Positions 1-10,915 of a stretch of 64,000 nt of DNA are shown piece after piece. Each line of letters starts with the position of its first letter. The stretch's first letter is position 1. Under the pieces are notes generated by a model. That model had not been told where the DNA came from. It did not search any database and saw nothing but the letters and a program-made list of their open reading frames with translations. The stretch is from Setophaga petechia (taxonomy: Eukaryota > Chordata > Aves > Passeriformes > Parulidae), in contig JANCRA010000067.1 of assembly GCA_024362935.1 (NCBI GenBank), positions 2,731,921-2,795,920 on the forward strand. The letters are read 5' to 3'. A program made the translations under genes and the position numbers.

Positions 1-662
1 AGAAATGTTGTGGGAAGATTTCACTGCTCCTGAATTATCTCCAGTACCAGCCAATGTGGCTGCATGGAAAATCAAGAATGTATTTTGGTATTTAAATAAG
101 AACTGGTGCTGTAGTCAGGAAAATAATTAACTCCAATCCAGCAGTGAACAATAACATCTTTTGGCACATAGACTGAGAAATAAACAAAATGCAGAATAAA
201 TTAGAGGGACAGAACACCCGCTCTGGCTGTCAAGTCAGATTTCAAATGTCCTTTTTCTCTTTTAAGGTTTTTTCCCTCAAGATGCAAGATATGTTTAATA
301 CAAGAATGTGAATCAGAAGAACACAGGAGATGTTTTCTTTTTCTGTGCATATCATTGTCAGCAGAATAAGATGTTTCCTTGTCCCTATCATGCTTTTGCT
401 GGCTTTGATGGGATCTGTCAAGCCCCCACTTTTGACTAGCCTTGCTCTTACATCTCCTCTGTAAATCTTTATTCTTCTTTCAGGTCCAGTTGTTCTGACT
501 GAAATAAAAATAAGAGAATTTGATCTGAGATTTAGATTCCTTTATTTTTTTTTCTTTTTTTTTTTTTTTTTTTTTTTGCCTTTCAGAGGGGTTTTTAAGG
601 AGGAATTAAGATGGAACAACCACCTACCTTAGTCACAGGTCATGCAAGAATTGAGACTTTCT
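1..662. other. Unassigned non-coding sequence
   Basis: Moderately AT-rich single-copy-looking sequence. I see no long reading frame and no recognisable repeat apart from the T tract at 541-577. Confidence 0.5.
541..577. repeat. T-rich homopolymer tract
   Basis: About 37 bases of nearly pure T with single A and C interruptions. Seen directly. No element boundary was recognised beside it. It may be a decayed poly(A) tail of a minus-strand insertion or a simple slippage tract. Confidence 0.85.
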
Positions 663-880
663 TATAAATCCCACATGAAATGCTTCAGACTTTCAGCTGT
701 TGCTTTTCTTCCCCTTCCTTTCTTCTCTCTTGTGTCTTAAGCTACAGAGTAAAATCCTCATTAATCATTTGTTAAAGATTGTCCATGATAAATGCTGCTG
801 TTCTTGGAGCCTGCAAAATAAACAGTAATTTACCGATTTGATATAAATTAGTTCACACCAAAATGTGCATCAAAACATTG
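663..880 (+). repeat. First copy of a 0.2-kb direct duplication
   Basis: This segment, from CCACATGAAATGCTTCAGA to CACCAAAATGTGCATCA, recurs in the same order and orientation at 2578-2790, about 1.9 kb downstream. Shared blocks include AGTAAAATCCTCA, GATTGTCCATG, AATGCTGCTGT and GCAAAATAAA. By eye the copies are roughly 80-85% alike with a few small indels. No terminal structure typical of a transposon was seen, so a segmental duplication or an unrecognised dispersed repeat are both possible. Confidence 0.8.
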
Positions 881-1555
881 TTATAAATTAATTAAATGCC
901 TTTACTTCTCGAAGTTTCTGAGTCCAAATTTCTGAGTCCATCTCAAGCTTTTCCTCCTCCTGAGGGTTTTGAATTCAGGTAGGAATTATCATCATTATGC
1001 CAAGTTGCTGCTGTTCAGTTTGGTTTTTACACAGTAACACCGAGGCATTGGCACATTGAGTGTTTTTCTTCCTGCTACCATCCTGTTGTCCCTTCTCTAA
1101 GGGAAAGAACAAATTTCCTGCATCTTTGGAGCAGTTTGGTCTCAGGTAAATGCCAATGTTCCCCCACCATCCCTGCAGGGTGGCTCTTCAGTGCTCTGCA
1201 TGCTGCAAAAATTCTTTTCTTCCCCTAAAATAGTCCAACCACTTTCTGACTATTAAGGAATTCACCTGCTGTGGTGAATTGCCTTTTTTTTCTTTTTCTC
1301 AGCAATGAGCAAACTGCAGAAGATTTTACATCTGTCCCTAAAAAGCTTGACCTTCCATCTTTTCCTTTTCTCTCCAGATTTGCAGCCCAGTGCACATTTC
1401 TGTTGGAACTGAAGTGATTGCTGTCCCACTCCTCCTGGTACTTTCTGTCCTCCTCCTGAAGAAGGTCATTTTGCCAATTTACAGGGGACAGACTGCGTGA
1501 AAAACATGGGGCTATTTTTATTTTTTTCCCTCTAGGCTGGTCTGTGTGATCATGG

Positions 1556-2402
1556 AGTCCCAGAATGATAGAATGGGTTGGGTTGGGTTGTCTTGGGTTG
1601 GGTTGGGATGGGTTGGGTTGGGATGAGTTGGGTTGGGATGGATGGGATGAGTTGGGTTGGGTTGGGATGGGTTGGGATGGACTGGGTTGGGTTGGGATGA
1701 GTTGGGTTGGGTTGGGATGGATTGGGTTGGGTTGGGATGGATTGGGTTGGGTTGGGATGGATTGGGTTGGGTTGGGATGGATTGGGTTGGGTTGAGTTAG
1801 GTTGGTTGGGTTGGATTGGGTTGGATTGGGTCGGATTATGTTGGGATGAGTTGGGTTGGATTGGGTTGGGATGGATTCGGTTGGGATGAGTTGGGTTGGG
1901 TTGGGATGAATTGGGTTTGGATGGGTTGGGTTGGGATGGATTGGATTGGGTTGAGTTGGGTTGGTTGGATTGGGTTGGATTGGGTCGGACTGTGTTGGGA
2001 TGAGTTCAGTTGGATTGGATTGGATTGGGTTGGGATGAGTTGGGTGGGGTTGGGTTGGATTGGGTTGGGATGAGTTGGGTTGGGATGGGTTGGGTTGAGT
2101 TGAGTTGGGTTGGGTGGGGTTGAGTTGGATTGGATTGGATTGGATTGGCTTGGAAGAAACCTTAAAGATCACCAAATGCCACCCCTACCATGTGCAGGGA
2201 CACCTTCCACCATCCCAGGCTGCTCCAAGCCTTGTCCAGCCTGGCCTTGGACACTTCCAGGGATCCAGGGGCAGCCACAGCTTCTCTGGCACCCTGTGCC
2301 AGGGCCTCACCACCCTCACTGGGAACAATTTCTCCCTAATATCTCATTTAACCCTGCTCTCCTTCGGCTTAAAGTCATTCTCCCTTTTTAAGGAGAATGC
2401 CT
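1556..2402 (-). mobile_element. CR1 LINE 3' end (minus) with internal minisatellite
   Basis: The right part (2149-2402) is a typical CR1 3' region read on the minus strand: CCTTAAAGATCACC, GGGACACCTTCCACCATCCC, GGCCTTGGACACTTCCAGG and CAGCCACAGCTTCTCTGG are hallmark blocks. The left edge (about 1556-1575) keeps an AGAATGATAGAAT remnant of the CR1 terminal octamer tail. Between these two ends, where CR1 normally has about 20 bp with a GGTTTGGGTTGGAAGG-like sequence, lies a 0.58-kb TTGGG-rich array. The element is 5'-truncated and non-coding. Confidence 0.85.
1572..2148 (+). repeat. TTGGG/GGATGGATT minisatellite inside CR1
   Basis: A degenerate G-rich array of TTGGG, GGATGG, GGATGAG and GGATT words. 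A clean 20-bp unit, ATTGGGTTGGGTTGGGATGG, repeats in tandem from about 1720 to 1790. A longer block containing GGGTCGGA(T/C)T(A/G)TGTTGGGATGAG occurs at 1828 and again at 1982, a 154-bp higher-order offset. The many GGG runs spaced by TT could form G-quadruplexes (inference). It is not the vertebrate telomere motif TTAGGG. The lack of stop codons gives long spurious frames on both strands. Confidence 0.92.
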
Positions 2403-2577
2403 TTCTCCCTATATGCCCTGGCATTGACCTCTCTGCCTAAAATATGTTATTTTATTGGAAATTAACATTTAAAAGGCACAAAGAGGAAGAAAAATTAGAA
2501 AGACAGCTGCATGTAGGCTGTATTTATGTAAATGGACTCATTTCTAAAAACCAGGTCATGAATTAATTGAGGATTTT

Positions 2578-2790
2578 GTATAAATTCCACATGAAATGCT
2601 TCAGATTTTTAGCTGTTGTTTTTCCCCACTCTCCTTTCTTCTGTCTTGTGTCTTGGAGTAAAATCCTCACTGTCAATTTGCTAAGGATTGTCCATGGGAA
2701 ATGCTGCTGTCCTTGGAGTCTGCAAAATAAAGCATAATTCAGTGATTTGATATTAATTAATTGACACCAAAATGTGCATCAGAACACTGG
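2578..2790 (+). repeat. Second copy of the 0.2-kb direct duplication
   Basis: Partner of 663-880, from CCACATGAAATGCTTCAGA to CACCAAAATGTGCATCAGA. It has several substitutions and small deletions relative to the first copy. The CR1/minisatellite at 1556-2402 lies between the two copies. Confidence 0.8.
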
Positions 2791-4149
2791 AGTATGTCTA
2801 TTTTGTTGTAAAATAGGAGAGCCAGATGAGGAAGATTTTGTTAATACTAATGGAGAGAAATCAGAACTTATGCAAGGAATTTTTTGGCTTTTATACAGAC
2901 AAGGTGCACAGCTAAAATGATTTATGAAAACTCCAGATAAAATATGAAGGATTTTTAGCTCCTCACTGCAGTCTGATATTGAACCACTAGGGAGAGCTCC
3001 TGATTCATGCTTTCATTTTTCCAGAGGATTTTTTGGAGAGCTGAACCTCCTCATGTTCTCCTAACTGTAAATAAAAGAGAAACTTGCAACAGAATATTGC
3101 CTTTTACTCCATATCACAGCAAATTTGTGGCTAGTTAATGTTAAAATGTAATTTAATACAAGAATTAAGCTATTTTCTCAGCAGTGAATTAACAAAATGC
3201 TGATTTTACAGATCTTCATCTGCTGCTTATCCAATTATTTTTTTTCTTACCAATAACAGTTGCAGGTGTTGGGAACCCACTTGACACAACTCTTCTTGAT
3301 TTATTCCACTTTGAGAACAACACAGGAGTTTTACTGCAGTATTAGAATTTTGATCATGCATTTTTGGAATATCTTCCCTGTCGCAGTGGTCCCAACTATT
3401 CTAAATTTCCTTTGTGGTATTTGGGAGCGTTTGGGTAAATGAACCACAAGCAGTAGCAGCATTTCCGTTCCTTGATTGGATGAGCAGCTCTGGCATGAAT
3501 CACATTCTTGTGTGTGTACAGATCCTCTCTGGAGCCTCAAATATGCACCCCTGAGAACTCCAAACTAATTTCTTATGAGTGCTTCTGCTAAAAAAAGGAA
3601 TGCCTGGATGTTTGCTGAGAGCCAGGCTAAAGTCTCTCTGTCCCAGGCTCCTGCAGGAATCCCAGCCTTTTGTTACACAGTGATTTGAATGATTTCCAGC
3701 CCAGCAGCTTACAAACAAATTTACAAACTTGTTTGGGTTTGGTACCCAGGCTGGGTGATTTCGGTTTATTGAGAGCTGCAGAACTACAAAATAATTGACA
3801 ATGGTTAATGTTTGGATTGAGAAATAAGGCTGAAGTCAGACATAAATGTGCAGGCCTTGTGTATGAGGTCATGTGTATGTAGATGTTTTTAAGGAAAAAT
3901 GTTTTGTGGTTGTTGTCCTGGCCATTTTTTCAGCCCTCAGTATTTCTGCCATCAAAAACAAGGCAATTTTACTCTATATTTGCACCCCAAGTCTGGAGAA
4001 TAGCAAGTTCCCACATGGTCTTCTAAAATATGTTTGACTCAGGATTAGATTAACTGACCCAGACCTTACTGCAGGTTTGAAGTTCAACTTTTGGCCTTAA
4101 ATCCATGTTTTGGAGTTCCAAGAGGATAAAATCTTGGGGTTTAGACTAA
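2791..4149. other. Unassigned non-coding sequence
   Basis: AT-rich sequence with only short frames interrupted by stops. No recognisable repeat family, RNA gene or exon was seen. Confidence 0.5.
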
Positions 4150-4258
4150 ATCTACCCAGGTCTGGTCTAGTGGGTGTCCCTGTTCTGGACAGTGGAATTG
4201 GAACAAGGTAATTTTTAATGTTCTTTCCAACCCAAACCATCCTGTGATTCTGTGTTTC
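4150..4258 (+). mobile_element. CR1 3' terminal fragment (plus)
   Basis: Ends with TTCCAACCCAAACCATCCTGTGATTCTGTG, given here as its halves TTCCAACCCAAACCATC and CTGTGATTCTGTG, the hallmark CR1 3' end and octamer tail. Upstream words (GTGGAATTGGAACAAGG) are a decayed form of the CR1 GGGGTGGAACTGGATGA block. Short, 5'-truncated, non-coding. Confidence 0.75.
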
Positions 4259-5833
4259 TGCAGTACTGGATGTTTCAAAAGAAGGAGCAAGAAAATCTAC
4301 AGTGCACAGGCCTGGCTAAACCTTGCTTATCTTTTCAAATTTTAGTGGCACCCAACACCTCATTTCCATTGGATGCTCTCTTCTTAACAACAGTTCTGGT
4401 GGTGAGGACCTCCATCCATGCCTTAAAAACAAAGATTCAGAGAATTTGAGTAAGGAATGAGTTTCATGAGACCCATGAAGGGCACATGATTTGAGCTGGA
4501 GTAGAATTTACAGCTCATCCCCATCTCTCCTGCACCAGCCTGGGTCAGGCAGGTTTTGCTGCACAGGTGAGCCTCCAGAGGAGGTACCAGGTTTGGATGT
4601 TACCATGTCACCAGTCACTTTCTCTATATTTTAAGAGGGACAAATCCTCATGGAGCTGAAGCTTCCAGTGACAGAGGCTTCCCAGGAGCTGTGAGCACAG
4701 GAGCTGGAGAACAACGCCGCTCACGAGCTCCCAAAGAGGTGCCTGTGGCCTCTTTGTTTTCTTCTATTGTTTGTGGGTGCTCTCAAAGTTTAATCCTTTA
4801 TTGAGGCACGTTTCCCTCCTAATGTTTATGCATGAGCAAATTTCTATTTACTCCAGCATGACTGTAAGGTCACAGTTGTTGCTAGCATGAGTGTCACTTC
4901 TTTTGATTACTCTGTTTCCCGGGGTGTTTATTCCCCTCTAACAATGCTCTTCCTTTTTTTTTTGAACAACTGCTGTCATTAGTGTGATGTTGTTTAATGA
5001 TAGTGTCTAATTGTTAGAGCCTCTGCTTCCCCCTTCCAGATGTGTGGGGAGGTTTTGTTTGTGGTACAGGATTGTTCAGTGAAAACATTCATGGGAGTGG
5101 TTTTGGATTGGGAAATGGAGCAGGGATTGATTGCAACAGGAACGCTCAATTGAAATTAGACACAGTGAAATTGCAAGGGAAAGTAAAAATTATTTTTAAT
5201 GGAGATTCTGGAGAAGAAGCAAGGCCAAATGTTTCCCCTACAATTAACCTACAATGAAAATGTTAATTGGCTGATAAGAGCATTCATCCTCTATGATATC
5301 AAACTTGTGTTGTCTCCAATGTCAGTTTTGTTCTCCCCTCCTGTAACAGACTGTCCCTGGACCTTGAATCTCTCTCAAAATTCAGAGGTATTTAAAATTT
5401 GGATTTAAAATGTATTGTGCCTTAGGGCTGTTCCTTACTTCACATGTTCATCTCATTTGAATGGAGACCTTAAGGTCTGCCCAGCCATCAAAGGTATTGG
5501 AATTTGCTCTTCTGGAGAAACATTAAAATTTTTCACTGGGGGGAATGGAAAGGTAAAATTCCAATGAAAATTGTGTCCTGCCTTCCCAGCAGCCCTAGCA
5601 AACATTTCTCATCCTGTTTCCCTTCCTACTGAAGGCATGCCTTCCATATTAGGAGCCTGTTCTAAATTACAAACGTCCAGAAGGAAGCTTTGAAACATTT
5701 GTGGCCCTACGATATTCCTGTGCTGTCTTTAGGATCATCACTCAAGCTTTATCAAAAATATCTACGGTCTTATGTTCATGTTTTTTTGAGGGAAGCTAAT
5801 TATAGATACTCAAACTAACTGAAGTGGAGGAGG
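4259..5833. other. Unassigned non-coding sequence
   Basis: No repeat of the families found elsewhere in the window and no convincing coding frame. The longest frames are about 70 codons and have no recognisable motif. Confidence 0.5.
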
Positions 5834-5879
5834 TTTTTTCCTTTTTTCTTTTTTTTCTTTTTTTTTTTTTTTTGTTTTT
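5834..5879. repeat. T-rich simple tract
   Basis: A run of T with scattered C and G. Low-complexity sequence seen directly, with no adjacent element recognised. Confidence 0.85.
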
Positions 5880-6365
5880 GGTGGAGGCACCAAGCCAAGC
5901 TCCTCATACAAGGCTGCACAGTTTGTTGCCTGTGTAGGCTTGGGGAGCAGATGGAGGGAGGTATAGGGACTCTCTCAAGTAGAGCTGGCTGGGAATCTGT
6001 GCATCTGCTTTGTGAAAAATAGGGATGCTTTGGAATACGTGAGGCTGCCAGTGTGGAGCTGTAGGGCTGGTGCTGCCCTGGTGGATGGGTGAAAAGGCAA
6101 ATTCCTGCAGCAGCAGCTTTGCTGTCAAAGACAAGCTCTCAGAGATGTCAGGTGCTGGTTTTGCAGCAAGATTGGAGCCCAGGAGTTGCTGACCAAACAC
6201 CCCACAGAGAGGGGGAATAAGGAGAAGGGTGATTGCATCTGCAAGTTGCTCTAAAATGTTTGTAGTTATTTTTCCTTGTTTTTCCTTATTTTCCAGTTAT
6301 TTGAAAGCATGGTACTAAAGCCTAAAATTTCACAGGGGCATGTAGGGACAGGACAAGAGGGAATG

Positions 6366-6664
6366 GGTTTAAGCTGAAGGAGTACAGGTTAGATGAGGAT
6401 ATTATGAAGAGATATTAGGAAGATACTAGGAAGAACTATTAGGAAGAAATTAGGAAGAACTATTAGGAAGAAATTCTTCTCTGTCAGGGTGGTGAAGCCC
6501 TGGCACAATTTGCCCAGAGAAGCTGTGGCTGTCCCATCCCTGGACATGTCCAAGACCAGGTTGGAGCACCTGGGATAGTGGGAGGTGTCCCTGCCCATGG
6601 CAGGGGGTGGAACAAGATGATCTTTCAGGTCCTTTCTGACCCAAACCATTCTGTGATTCTCTAA
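6366..6664 (+). mobile_element. CR1 LINE 3' end (plus)
   Basis: Reads AAGCTGAAGGAG, then GAAATTCTTCTCTGTCAGGG, GCCCAGAGAAGCTGTGGCTG, GACATGTCCAAGACCAGG, CATGGCAGGGGGTGGAACAA and CCAAACCATTCTGTGATTCT: the ordered CR1 3' blocks on the plus strand. Inside it, an AGGAAGAAATTAGGAAGAAC-type motif is repeated three times (about 6418-6475), a small local expansion. 5'-truncated and non-coding. Confidence 0.93.
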
Positions 6665-6847
6665 TAATGTCCCTGAAGACCCGCTCTACCCATGGCTTTG
6701 ATAAATTCTGGTTCAATGTCAACTTCAGATGCTGAAGGATTTCCACAGTCCCTGCAGGACAGACCCTGTTCTTGTGGTTTCAGCTTGACACAGTGAAGAG
6801 TCTTGCTTGGATCAACCTTGCCTCTGCTTCACAAGGTTTGTAAGAAG

Positions 6848-7330
6848 TACAGAATTACAGAATTAAATACAGAATTGCAGAATTGCAGAATTACAGAATT
6901 ACAGAATTATAGAAATACAGAATTACAGAGCTGTGTCTCTTGTTAGAATGACAAAGGCTGGAAGGGATCTCCTAAAAGGATCTCTTCCTTTTAGGCTGGG
7001 CTCTAAAGGATCTCCTAAAAGGATCTCTTCCTTTTAGGCAGGATGGGATCTCTGGAGCTCCCTGGTCCAGCCTTGGTTTCCAGCAGGATACACTTCCCAG
7101 TCAGATCATGTGGCCTGAGGATTTTATTAGCTGAGTGCTGAAAATCCTCAAGGACAGGGATTCCACAGCCATTCCAGGCACCTGTCCCAGTGCTGCCCCA
7201 GCCTCACATTGAGCAAAGCTGTTGCTTATTCCTCCCCAAATTCCCCTTGGTGCAGTTTGTGTCCATTGCCTCCTGTCTTTCAGTCTGGTTTTGTCTTCCC
7301 CATAACCTTTGTCTGGACAGCTGAAGGCAG
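6848..7330 (-). mobile_element. CR1 LINE 3' region (minus) with long octamer tail
   Basis: The left edge (about 6848-6928) is a run of about ten ACAGAATT-like octamers, the CR1 3' tail motif read on the minus strand and longer than the usual two to four. It is followed by GGCTGGAAGGGATCT, then CTGGTCCAGCCTTGG, CATTCCAGGCACCTGTCCC and TGCAGTTTGTGTCCATTGCC, matching CR1 sequence reading back into the element. A 43-bp tandem duplication carrying a hairpin sits at 6965-7050. Confidence 0.85.
6965..7050. repeat. 43-bp tandem duplication with perfect hairpin
   Basis: The word GGATCTCCTAAAAGG starts at 6965 and again at 7008. Each unit contains the inverted repeat CCTAAAAGGA / TCCTTTTAGG (10-bp perfect stem, 5-nt loop TCTCT) at 6971-6995 and 7014-7038. 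Seen directly. Whether the hairpin forms or is transcribed is unknown. Confidence 0.85.
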
Positions 7331-8609
7331 GAATTTGATTCCTTGCAATAATCTTTCTAATTTGGTGCAATTGGGACAGGAAAGGAGGGTGACTGCAGCC
7401 AAAGGATCACTCACTTCAAGTTGGCCACATATTCATGGATATTTCCCTGCTGACCCATCTCACCCCATGGAACAGATTTCATCAGCACATCCCTGTCCCC
7501 CAGGTTAATTCCTCTAAGCAACACACCCCAGAGAGCAGAATTTTCCTGCCTTTTTTATTTTAACTGCTCTAAATTAGATAATTACTTAGAGCCCTGACAG
7601 ATTTACAAGATTAATTGCCTGATTTTATGATGCAACACTACCAAAACCAAAGATTTCTTGATTTAAATCAGGTCTTGAAAAGGAAAGTCTCGCTGGAAGT
7701 ATTTGAATAATGTCTGAAAAATACAGTTTAGCTGGACTACAGCCCCCTGAAGTTCAGCTGGGCACTGGGGAAGAATCAGTTGAGATTCTGGCCCAGCCAG
7801 CTCTGGGGAAGCAGCACAGGGAACTGGAGATGCTTGGAACATAAAACCCCTCAGTACACAGAGAAGTGTAGGACAAGTGGGAGGACACAAGTAAGGAGAT
7901 CCACAATAATGATTTAAAGACCTTGATGAGCCCTTTATCAGCAAGCTGAGTTCAATTTCCAGCCAACTTCTTGGGGCTTTTTTCTATTTTTCTCTCCACT
8001 TCAAAACAACTTCTTGTTCCAGCAGTATTGACCCTGGGTTGAATTTGATCCACTCTGTCCTCTTTCATTTTGACTTGACTGGCAGCATTTTTGGGCTCTG
8101 CAAACAGCAGGATACTCTAGAATAAGTACATTTATTGGAAAACAAAATAGTAAAATACAAAATTATAGGAAATTTGTCTCTTGCCATTGTTACATTCTGC
8201 TCAAGCATTTTTCTGACTCTCCTCCCAACTGTAAAATGTCAAAATGGCTGCTGTAAATCACACAGCAGGGTTTTGGCTTTTCTGTCCCTTCCTGAAGTAG
8301 AAGTGAGGGATCCCACTTTCTCCCTATATGTGGCATTTTGTTCCCCTTGCAATAAAATCAGCCCCCAGATAAATTTCTTACTGTCTTTAGCACTGCTTTG
8401 AACACACCAAAAGGGATCCTGGAGCCAGGTGGGTTTAACAGAATTATAATTTTATTGTGTTCAATCAGTTCAGAATCCCTTTTCCATGGGCATGCTGGGA
8501 GAACTATATAATGGGATTTTCTGCATGCCCACGAGATCTGTACCAAAACCAAATTAAGAAGGCTTTTATTCCAAGAGATCCTGAAGGCAAGGTCTAAGAA
8601 CTGTGCAGG
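7331..8609. other. Unassigned non-coding sequence
   Basis: No repeat family or coding exon recognised. Frames are short and lack motifs. Confidence 0.45.
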
Positions 8610-9004
8610 TGTGGTGGATCCCCATGATGAGGGGAGAGATGAGAATCTTGACTCCATGTTTCAGAAGGCTGATTTATTATTTTATTATATATATTATTAT
8701 GAAAGAAAATGTTATATTAAAACTATACCAAAGAAAGAGAAAGGAGACATCAGAAGGCTAGAAAAGAAAGGAATGATAATAAAATCTTGTGACTGCTCAC
8801 AGGCTCGACACAGCTGGACCTGTGATTGGTCATTAATTAAAAACAACCCCATGAGACCAATCAAAGATGCACCTGTTGGTAAACCAGCTCTGTTCCACAG
8901 CCATCAGATAATTATTGTTTACATTTATTTTCTGAGGCTTCTCAGCTCCTCAGGAGAAAAATCCTGGTGAAAGGATTTTTATAAAATATATCTGGTCTGT
9001 GACA
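8610..9004 (-). mobile_element. LTR-A solo LTR, copy 1 (minus)
   Basis: On the minus strand it starts TGTCACAG and ends CCACCACA-like (here TCCACCACA). It has the family blocks CTCAGGAGAAAAATCC, GGTGCATCTTTGATTGGT, CCAATCACAG and AATAAATCAGCCTTCTGA, the last holding an AATAAA polyadenylation signal. Flanks are TGCAGG (8604-8609) and TTCAGG (9005-9010), a 5/6 match to a 6-bp target-site duplication (TSD). The 3' GTGTTCACAGGGG block is shortened in this copy. Confidence 0.88.
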
Positions 9005-9483
9005 TTCAGGTGCTGCATTCTCCCTGCTAAGTGAATCCAGTGGGTTGAGAACTTCACAAATTCCTCATGTGACTTTGGAGCTGGGTGGATTTCTTCCTGC
9101 AACAGGAATCATCTGGCTTGGAACAAGGTGCTGAATTTCTGGGTGGCTGAGCTGGGTTGCCTTGCCAGTGCAGGAGGAAGGTGGGATCTGGTGAGGGATT
9201 TGTGCCATCTGTTCCAGGGTAGGACCTCAAAAAGGTGGGATGAGGCACCTCCTGGAGGTGCCAGTCTCCCCATGTCCTGGAAATGGAAGCCTGGAAGAAT
9301 AGTTGGGATCCAATGAGATGGACTGTGCTGAGCAGCTGGAGCTTATTGTCCTGCTCAAGAGGAGTGAAAATCAATGAAATTGAAGCTTCTTGGCTCACAT
9401 TTGAGTTTTCTTACCCATCTTTGGTCAGACCAAACAGTCAAACAACTAAACAGGATATTCCACTGAAAGCTAAAGGAATCTCA

Positions 9484-9592
9484 GAAAGGTTTGGGTTGGC
9501 AGGACCATGAAGAACATCTCCTTCCATGCCATGGGTAGGGACACCTGGGCAGGAACACCTTTCACTAGACCACACCTGGTTGGATCTAGTCT
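9484..9592 (-). mobile_element. Decayed CR1 3' fragment (minus)
   Basis: GGTTTGGGTTGGCAGGACCATGAA (seen as GGTTTGGGTTGG plus a degenerate GACC), CCATGGGTAGGGACACCT and CTTTCACTAGACCA follow the CR1 order on the minus strand. Short and diverged, so the limits are approximate. Confidence 0.6.
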
Positions 9593-9721
9593 AAAGAAAC
9601 ATCAAGATTTTATCCTTTTGGCCCTCCAAATCATGGATTTACCTCCAAAAGTTGAACTCCAAATGGCTTTTTCTGCTCTTTGAGCCCAGATGCAAATATT
9701 TCCACAGCAAGTAAAATAAAT

Positions 9722-9900
9722 TAGAGAATCCTGGAATGGTTTGAGTTGCAAGGGACTGGAAAGATCACAATTCCAACCCCCTGCCATGGGCAGGGACACC
9801 TCCCACTATCCCAGATTGCTCCAAGCCCCTTCCAACCTGGCCTTGGACACTTTCAGGGATCCAGGGGTAGCCACAGCTTCTCTGGAGAACCTCAAGGAAG
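9722..9900 (-). mobile_element. CR1 LINE 3' end (minus)
   Basis: Begins at AGAATCCTGGAATGGTTTGA and continues through CCATGGGCAGGGACACCTCC, GGCCTTGGACACTTTCAGGG and AGCCACAGCTTCTCTGG, the standard CR1 3' order read on the minus strand. Truncated, non-coding. Confidence 0.9.
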
Positions 9901-9925
9901 ACCCTAAGCCTGCTGCAGAAGTAAG

Positions 9926-10078
9926 AATCACAGAATCACAGAATAAACTGAGTTGGAAGGGATCCATTGAGTCCAACTCCTATCCCTGACAGACAGCTCA
10001 ACAATCCCAGCCTGTGCCTCAGAGCATTTCCCAAACACTCCTTGAACTCTGTCAGGCTGTGGCCACTTGGATACAAGG
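9926..10078 (-). mobile_element. Second CR1 fragment (minus), different subfamily
   Basis: Starts with a fresh CR1 tail (AATCACAGAATCACAGAATA), then GAGTTGGAAGGGATCCATTG and GAGTCCAACTCC. Its interior differs from the copy ending at 9900. Because it has its own tail it is a separate insertion of another CR1 subfamily, in tandem with the previous one. Confidence 0.85.
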
Positions 10079-10744
10079 TGCTGATAATTTTTTTATTTTT
10101 TTTCCTTTTAGATCCTGACATTGCAGCTCTTTTATTGCCATTTCCTGTGGTGGCTCCTCTGCTGAGCCAGTGTTTTTTTCAGCACCAACCATCCCACTGC
10201 AAATTGCTATGGCAATAGAAATCAAGCAGAAAAACAGTCCTGCCCAAACATGTAAAGATTTATTTACCCACATTAGTGGACTGCATACTTTCTCAGGAAT
10301 ATTTTTGGGGTATCAGTCTCAGAACAGAACGAACTGAAAAATTGTGTTTAATATGAAATATATGGATGGCAAAATGACAGGTCCTAGATGCCCAGTTATC
10401 CCAGGAGGATTGACTTGCAGAAAATAGGCATTGTACATATTTCAAAAAACAAGAATTCTTCCTGTTACAACAGGGCCACTCAATCCCTGATGGTCTTATT
10501 TACTTTTTTGTGGAAAAAAAATCACTCCAGAGTCTGCCACACTGAGAGACAAGTCTGCCCTGCTAACAAGCTTGGCTCCCTGCTTTCACTGATCTGTTAT
10601 TGACCATGCTGGTTAAATCCCAGGCCTTCCAGCAGGGGCAAAAATCAGCTCCTTTGGGAGTGAAGGCTGGGCTTGGTTCACTCCAGGATTTCTGTGATCA
10701 GTAGAGACAGGTCTCTGTAGTGTGTCCTCCAATTTACATCTCCA

Positions 10745-10915
10745 AATGATTCCAAGAGAAAAGCTACTCTGGCCATATGTGCCAGGGACTGTCAAGTGCT
10801 TGAGAGAATTATGATTCTTTTAGTGGAAAAGTAACAATTTCTTGTTGAAAGCTGTGCCAGGGGAGGTTTAGATGGAACAGGAGGAAGCATTTCTCTGCTG
10901 AGAGGGTTTTCAGCT
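10745..10915 (+). mobile_element. CR1 internal fragment (plus)
   Basis: Nearly collinear with 12787-12955: shared blocks include GAGAAAAGCT, ATGTGCCAGGG, CTGTCAAGTGCTTGAGAGAA, TTATGATTC and GCTGTGCCAGGGGAGG. The second copy runs on into a CR1 3' tail, which identifies the family. This copy stops in the middle of the element. Confidence 0.75.

Noticed and set aside
1572..2148. Interstitial telomere sequence
   Set aside because: The motif is TTGGG and GGATGG, not TTAGGG, and the array lies inside CR1 flanks.
1225..2175. 316-codon minus-strand frame rich in Pro, Asn, Gln and Thr, the longest in the window
   Set aside because: It lies over the TTGGG minisatellite, whose complement CCCAA has no stop in any frame. 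The peptide is pure repeat and the flanking part is CR1 and unique DNA with no domain.
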